Positions 57,300-64,000 of a stretch of 64,000 bases of DNA are shown here, in pieces. Below the pieces are notes generated by a model that made no database searches, was not told the DNA's origin, and saw only the letters and a program-made list of their open reading frames with translations. Each line of letters starts with the position of its first letter. Within the stretch, counting starts at the first letter, position 1. Made by a program: the position numbers and the translations under genes. The stretch is from Palaemon carinicauda (lineage: Eukaryota; Arthropoda; Malacostraca; Decapoda; Palaemonidae), in the NCBI RefSeq assembly GCF_036898095.1, contig NC_090767.1:32205172-32269171 (forward strand), read 5' to 3'.

Positions 57300-58613
57300 T
57301 CAAACCAGGTTGTCGGGCCTGCTTGTCAAATGATTCGAAGAGGTGGAGTCAGTCATAAAGGCATAAAGTTTATGGACAATGAAGCCCCACCCACAAAAGT
57401 CATGTGACCCATTCTTGTGTGCGTTGATGCATTCTTATAGGTTGCCGGTGTCTGCAGACTCCCCAGACCGTTTTACTTCTGCAGGCAGTCTTGTGGTGGC
57501 CTAAACGTTGGCAGTTGAAACAGTGTAGTGGCTCAACATCCAGGTCAACTATGGGAAACTTTCCTTAGAGTCCAAGGTCTAATTTTGCTGGAATCTTCCC
57601 GAGGAAAATGAATATAATTCTCCTGATGTACTGCTTGTGGCTGCCAAAATGACGTTCTACATGATGAACGTTGCTGCAATCAGTAATGAAAGACAGCGAC
57701 ATGCTGGTAGGGAAGTTACAAACAACTGCCTTCTTTAACTTTTCGCTGGATCCAGATAGGTCAATGAAGCCTCCTTCTAGAGGCAGATGGGACTGTCGTG
57801 GTATTCTGGGGTGATGATAAAAAACCCTTATGGTTGGTTCTGACTTTCATCTTGATGCTTGGTTTGGATGTTGCAATCAGTTATCGTTGCATAGAAGGGT
57901 GCCCCTTCCACAACTGTTAGCTTGAATTTTGAAGCTAATTTGGTACAGTTGTATTCAGGAAGATGGGTCTCTGCACGAGCAGGGTTCTGCGTGTCAGTGG
58001 CCAGATCAATATTCATGTCAAGACTTAGGGTGCTGGAACGTGGTGAGCCAGCTGGAGTGGAGTCCAGGGCTGGGGAGTTGGCAGGTGGTGTGGTGGTTCT
58101 TCTTCTCTCCTACTTATTCTTTGGAGCAGGAGTCTCCACAGCAGAGGGAGAGGAGAAAGGAGTGGTGGTAGTAGCTCTGGGAGTGCCCTTATGAGGACGA
58201 GGAAAGGTGTAGGGAAGAGTCCTGTTAGTAGTCTTCTTATCAAGTTCTAAACTCATATCAAGTCTGCCAGGAGGATTCAAGTCTGGGATGGCTGTGGTAT
58301 TGGATTTCAGTGGAAGTGTTTCCTTATACAATGGAGGCTCCCTGTTTCTTCCAGTCATGATGCGGGACATGAGGTTATGGTACAGACTGCACAAGTCACA
58401 TTTGCACCTGCATTGTGATTGACAAAGTCATAACTGTACTGCTTAGCTAATCCCAGTTTTCCAGCCAAGGAGAAGGCATAGTAAGCAATGTCTTCTCGGT
58501 GTTAGAGGTATGCTATGCATCCATCTCTTGTAGATATTGCAATAAGCTTGACAGTGGAATTTGTCCTAGACAAAGCAGAAATGGCAGACAAAAGTGTTGT
58601 CGCAGTTACTCAT
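57300..58613 (-). pseudogene. LINE ORF1 (gag-like) remnant, copy 2
   Basis: Same as 18110-19505, reading from the ATG at 58613. A longer open piece survives here (58394-58110: MTGRNREPPLYKE, then a Pro/Thr-rich linker). About 90 bases are missing relative to copy 1 near 57935. Confidence 0.6.
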
Positions 58614-59639
58614 CTGGTGGTCAACTGTTAACTGAAGGGGCGAGAAGTACAACCCACCAGCAGAAAACAGTACTACCCGCTGGTGTCCCCTGTGCCGGGT
58701 AAGCTTGTGAGGGAACTCAGTGTCCCTTGTGCAGTGTAAACAGGTTCTTGAGCAGGCAGGGAGATCCTCCCCCAGAATGGTATATGCCCGGGACAGAAGT
58801 GGCCATACACCCTTGATGAAGAATCGTGCCCTAGGATTACCAACCGCTGTCGGATATATCTTTAGATAGCAATCCTATCCTTTCCTTTCGTAAACAGAAG
58901 ATGATTCATCCGGAATGGTGAATTGCTCAGATGTGAAATTTTAGACTAGGCTGACTTAATTCTGACAAGTATAGGGTAAGCTTTATCTAAGCTATAGTTA
59001 TGTACATTTTAAGCTTTTTGCCAAAAATATATTTGTTCAAGACTTTTGATTCAGTTTGTAATATATGGGGGTGGATGTAGATCATTGGGACAGGTGTAAA
59101 CTTACTTATGAATTGTCCACTGTCTTTCTGGGAACTTGTTCATTTGAACTGAAATGCGAGAATAGAAAGCTAGTTTTACAATTTACTAAATATTATGATT
59201 TAGTGTGTTATTAAGAGTGGAGCTGGTTGGGTAGCAAACATGAGATTGAGGCTTAGTCTTAGGGTAAGATAGCTAGGATTACTGCTGCCACGGTAGTTAA
59301 GGATACGGCTCCTAGGTTAGGTTAGTGGAAAACCTTATGTCAATTGGCTTTCTTATGTTTGTTTTTGTTTTAAAATTTGGGTTTTCCTTCGTAAGTTTAG
59401 AAATTCTACACCCAGTCTGTTCCAACAGCCTTCAAAGGTTCTGTATGTATATTAGTCCTTATTTCTCTACTGAAAATGAGGATTCGATTTTACGCTGTGT
59501 GAATCTTTTCTTGTCCAGCTCATCACTACCAGATGACACTGACAATTTAGCCCACCAGTCATCGCCTGAATACAATTAGGGGTGTATGTATGATAGTGGC
59601 TACCTGTATATATTATTATGGCTTACTCAGAATACAGCA

Positions 59640-60050
59640 GTGTAAGGGGGGTCGCAGGGGTTCGTTAGCCCCCCTTAGGTAAGTAGGTAAGGGCATGGAT
59701 TGTAGGTTAGTTGGGAATATTTAGGTTAGTTGACGTCCATTTTTAATCCATGCTGGAGGAACTGGCTGCTGATATACAAAGGCTCCTTGAATCGCATAAT
59801 AATATCAAGTAACCAATTGTTCGCTTGTATGTCATATTAGATAACAGATTGTAGAAAGATCGTCGGTTTTTAGAATGCTCAAGACTTAATCACTGATACA
59901 ACATATTGAATGTTAAGAATATCAGAAGAAAGAGCATTTGTTTGACAAATCCTTGTTTGTAAAATAAGTAAAAATTGATAATAATAAGTTTTTGTTTGGA
60001 TATTGAAAATTTTATACATTAAAGAGTTATTTACGTATAAGTATTTAATA
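59640..60050 (+). repeat. Dispersed repeat R, copy 2
   Basis: Duplicate of 20530-20945 within the segmental duplication. Confidence 0.5.
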
Positions 60051-60214
60051 TGATAAACTGGCTGCCCTTCAAAGTCTTTCTTACCAGCTTGACTTATTGA
60101 AACTATTTCAGCTTCATCAATGTTATATATCGCTAAAAAATTATTTAGCATATCATAGAAGTTCATGTTGTGTTCTTTCAACATCAGAAATGACAACAAG
60201 CTCCCTCTAGACAT
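59879..60214 (-). other. Unrecognised 111-codon open frame
   Basis: Includes NMNFYDMLNNFLAIYNIDEAE, open here but interrupted in copy 1 (near 21150-21300, stop after LNNF). No family recognised. Probably part of a decayed element. Confidence 0.2.
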
Positions 60215-61098
60215 CCGGTGCTTGATAGATTGCCCTTCCTTTTGCTGGACACGGGCTCTTACGTTGGCAGCCCGTAGCTAAACAACTGATAACATTATCA
60301 AGGCTCTCAAAAGGAAATTAAAGCCTTTCTCAAAGTTAATAAGTAATTAAGTGCATTAAGTAATTATGTAAATTAAGTAAGTACTCAAGAGGCACACATC
60401 CGCTATACAATTTTATTAGGTACTTTGAACTAACGGGCTTTATTCACAGTATTGCATAATAAAATAGCAGATTTTGGATTTGCAGATAATGTCATGCTCT
60501 GATATCTGATACTCTAGTGCATATTGCAGTAATATACAGCATGTCATTACTCTATCACTAGAGTCAAGTTTAACAGTAAAGCAAGTGTTTCCTGTTTTTA
60601 TTGGGATGACTTGACTATTTGACAACTCTCCCCACACGTAGCCTACATTTCCATAAACAATACATTACTCTAAAAATGTACTGTATAATATGGATACAAA
60701 TTAAGATTAGCTGAGTGTATATATATTTGACAATGACCACTAACCGTTTTCATAAAGAATCCACCACAATCTTGAAGCATGACGCAATTCTGAAATGTCG
60801 CTGTCACCTCTTGCAGTGTCTAGGGAATCATATATCTAAAATTTGTTACTCCATAAATATGAACAATGTCCAGAAGTAAAATGATAAGAGTATGATCTTT
60901 CGTTTACAATAGTTATTAATACAGTACCTATGTATGTGTACATGCTAATTGGAAACCAAATAAAGTGGAGGGCACTGTAGTACATTCCAAAATATGTGCT
61001 ATATTGGGTATCCTTATAGAAGGTTCAATGCCATGTAATATTTGTCTTTGTGGAAAGTACCAAAGCACGTCCTGCGAAGTACCAGTCAGAGGTTGGTT

Positions 61099-61229
<131 letters not shown>

Positions 61230-61379
61230 ATGTATGTATGTATGTATTTACAACAGTCATGGATAGATACTGATAGGTTTTGGGCCCGGGAGCAGACTGA
61301 TGTTCAAAGATGATGAAGGCAAATATGAATTGTAAGATGTCAGATTCCCTGTTAATCAATGGCAGCAGAAGTTTCATGA

Positions 61380-61975
61380 CGCTATTCCAACAGAGGTGGA
61401 GTAGCAGACGCTGACCTGGAAGAAGAACCTATCGCTGAAACTTTTGCCTAAATCATTCAGTATTTGAACGACCGCTAATTATCTGAAGTGCTAAGGACGA
61501 TAAGTTTATGCACAAAACTTACATCTTTAAAGGATTCCTCAACAGAAATTGTGTCTGATTATGTGATTCAACCCAACAACGTAGCTGCTACTCTGAAAAC
61601 TGATGGTGGAGTGATCATTGATAGTTTACTGGTTGCCATTTTGATTAAAGGACGGGGAAGGTATGGAAATCACCGATACAAAAATCTAAGATTGCAAAGG
61701 TTGTATTGAAGTTAAAAATGGTAAATGAAAGGTTAAAAGTACTTGATGATAGGACAAAGCCTCCTTTTGAACTAGTACATTTTGACTTTGCATGTCCAGT
61801 CGATCCTAAAGATTAAGAAAGTTTTTGGTACGTTATGAATTTCAATGAGGATATATATTTAAAAAAAACACCTATGCAATGGTTCAATAATCATCTTTGA
61901 GAACAAATCCATATTATATTGTATTCTTAATTGCTTTTTCGAGTTTTGAATAATAAGTTTTATTGGGTACTTCAC
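61380..61975 (+). pseudogene. Decayed copia-like fragment, copy 2
   Basis: Duplicate of 22500-23090 with the same stops. One stop in copy 1 (near 22785) is a sense codon here. Confidence 0.4.
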
Positions 61976-63269
61976 TATCCCGGTGTCTTACATATGGTAA
62001 GGCAATCTACACACACACACACAATTACAGGAATCATTAGGAATTTATCTCGAACATGTAACTTTTGAGGAGTACAGACAGAGTTCTGCTCCTAATAATC
62101 AAAAGAACGTTTCTTAACAAATTGCCTCATTATGACTATTGATATCATCCTCCAGCTTCAAAACTTAAATTTTCCTCCATCATTTGTAGTTAACAGAAAG
62201 AACAAATGTGTTTCCTTACCTAATATTATATCATATCTCAGAATTTGATAACCTGGAGACAAAGGGCAGCAGGTCTATCTTGTGCCGACAAATTATCTTG
62301 TCTTTTTGATCCATTGTCTTCTCTTCCTTCCCCTGCTTCTTCTTCAGTAAATTCTAGGGACTCATAATGTTATTTTTCTTGTCCATTTATTGTCCGTCAT
62401 TTTCATTATATGTTCTGCCCATGTCCTTGTCCTTTTCTTACATGTTCTTAGAATATCCACTACTATATTTTGATCTCTTAGTATCAATGTTGCTCTTTTT
62501 CTCTCAGTATTATTCACATCAATATTCTTTCAATAGCTATTTGATATATGAATAGCCTATGTTCTAAGGCTGCAAGTTTCTGATGCATAAGTTAAAACTG
62601 GTAAGACCATCTGATTATGTACAAATCCACTTCAGTTTCAGCACGACTAGCGTTAAAAGAATTGCAGTTCAGTATGTAGTTAATTTTGCTCTTGGAAAAG
62701 TAAAAAAGAAAAAAATATTATCAAAATAATGACCCCATGGTTGGCGTATGCAGGACATCCATGTACTGCTTGCAGCAAGATGTTTATTTGTAACCGAAGA
62801 AAACCACAGCAGAGCAAAAACAATTAGAAGGACCTTTTATAAATCATAGATAGTTATGATACTTCAACTTCCCGCCACTAACATACACAATAAATTTTTC
62901 TTTCTAGTTATCTTGTGTTTATTATGCACTTCTTACCATCACTAATGCTGGAAATCACTCGTTATTGGTTTTTTTCGCCATCCACAGTCCAGTGCCCACT
63001 AGGATCTCTCATAATTGTTATTACCGCATATGGCAGGTGATGTTAAGACAAATACTAACTTACTTTATTTTGATGGCAGCTTTCCCGTCCCATACAGCAG
63101 GGGAACCCCACTCTCTACAGGACCTCCACTGTCATTGTACCTTGTTCGTTCAGAGTATCTAACGTTTCATAATGGGTATTGTTCATTTACTGTTAAATCG
63201 TCATTGTCAAAAGACTCATGAAATAAGAAAGTCTACAGTTTCCTCTAGTGAGCCTTAATGTCTTCAATC

Positions 63270-64000
63270 ATTCAAATGTTTCGTGGGAGCTTATTATATA
63301 GTCTCAGGGCTGCATATTTAAAGGCTCTGGAGCCTAAAGTAGACATAAATCTAGGTTCCAACAGTTTGAAGCCATCTGTAACTATTCTCGTGTTGACAAA
63401 ATTTGTTGGCTGCGCAATATGTAGCAATTCCCTTAAGTATATTGGCAGCCTGGTTCTGAAAACTTGGTGGGTTATTGTACATATATTAAATTAAGTCCTC
63501 GCTTTAATCGGCAGCCAGTGTAAATAATTTCTTATAGTGTTGATCATTTCTCTGGGTGGGTCACCTTTCATCAGTTTTGCTCCTCTGTATATTATATTTT
63601 GTAATTTCTTAAGTTGCACTTTTGGTAAATTGTAATAGATAGAGTTGCAATAGTCAATCCTGTTAAGAACACAGTTCATCACAAGTTTCTTCACAGAATT
63701 TCCGTCTAGGTACTTTTTTATAAACTCAATATTTCTTAGATGATAACCAGCAGTTTTTATTACATTATTTATTTGGGCATTTGGAAACAGGTCAAAGTCA
63801 AGAAATACACCTAGATCTCGAATTTTAGTTCTTATTCATGTTCATTTGAGTATCTTCTAAGTTTCTCACGCTGTTTCTCTAGCCCACCACCATGAATCTA
63901 GTTTTGTTCTCATTTAATTTTATTTTTCTAAATGTCATCCATTCTCTAACACTATCAAGATTCGGTTTAGAGTTTCACTGTTGTCATGTATGTCATTTAA
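63270..64000 (-). pseudogene. LINE reverse transcriptase remnant, copy 2 (cut by window end)
   Basis: Duplicate of 24470-25199: the C-terminal RT part with LHWLPIKART and the final ALRLYNKLPRNI. The catalytic domain lies beyond the window. Confidence 0.8.

Overview
This window looks like gene-poor nuclear DNA from an arthropod, most likely a decapod crustacean. The signs are GT-AG introns, very long AT, GA/CT and GT microsatellites, a HEPN-NACHT (NLR-like) gene, and a dense, nested mix of DIRS, Ty3/gypsy, copia, LINE and hAT-type elements. The species cannot be named from the sequence, and a mollusc or another marine invertebrate cannot be formally excluded. There are no prokaryotic features.

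Layout. (1) 1-5.6 kb: one intact-looking host gene on the + strand, cut by the left window edge. Exon 1 carries an N-terminal DZIP3-like HEPN region and a NACHT ATPase. Four further exons can be chained with consistent phases to a stop at 5581. (2) 5.9-6.6 kb: a 5'-truncated LINE tail. (3) 7.6-14.8 kb: two successive tandem duplications of non-coding, splice-site-bounded units, followed by a short conserved coding-like exon pair, a 44-bp minisatellite and a poly(A) signal. A third copy of the last part lies at 25.9-28.0 kb and continues at 36.8-37.2 kb. (4) 16.2-17.9 kb (-): gag-protease and a probable LTR/PBS of a mag-like Ty3/gypsy element. (5) 17.87-25.2 kb: a segment duplicated almost intact at 57.06-64.0 kb. 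It holds LINE ORF1 and LINE RT remnants, a copia scrap and a long AT tract. (6) 28.0-36.8 kb: a complete, apparently young DIRS element with inverted terminal repeats, internal complementary region, gag, RT-RNase H and tyrosine recombinase, inserted into the third copy of the repeat in (3). (7) 37.3-44.6 kb: an orphan EGF-like fragment, a decayed gypsy element (-), a copia fragment (+) and a LINE with RNase H (-). (8) 44.6-52.8 kb: a second, older and broken DIRS copy of the same family. (9) 53.7-54.5 kb: a small hAT-like non-autonomous element with 26-bp TIRs and an 8-bp target duplication. (10) 55.2-55.7 kb: a minisatellite with a dimeric 45+36 bp period.

The most interesting items are the DIRS family and the NLR-like gene. 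In the young DIRS copy the internal complementary region is base-perfect to both termini. Its recombinase frame is the gag frame continued past one UGA, lies over the whole RT region, and is arranged the same way in the diverged copy. The paralogous empty site is present in the same window. No function is claimed for the duplicated non-coding exon-like units; they are described as seen.
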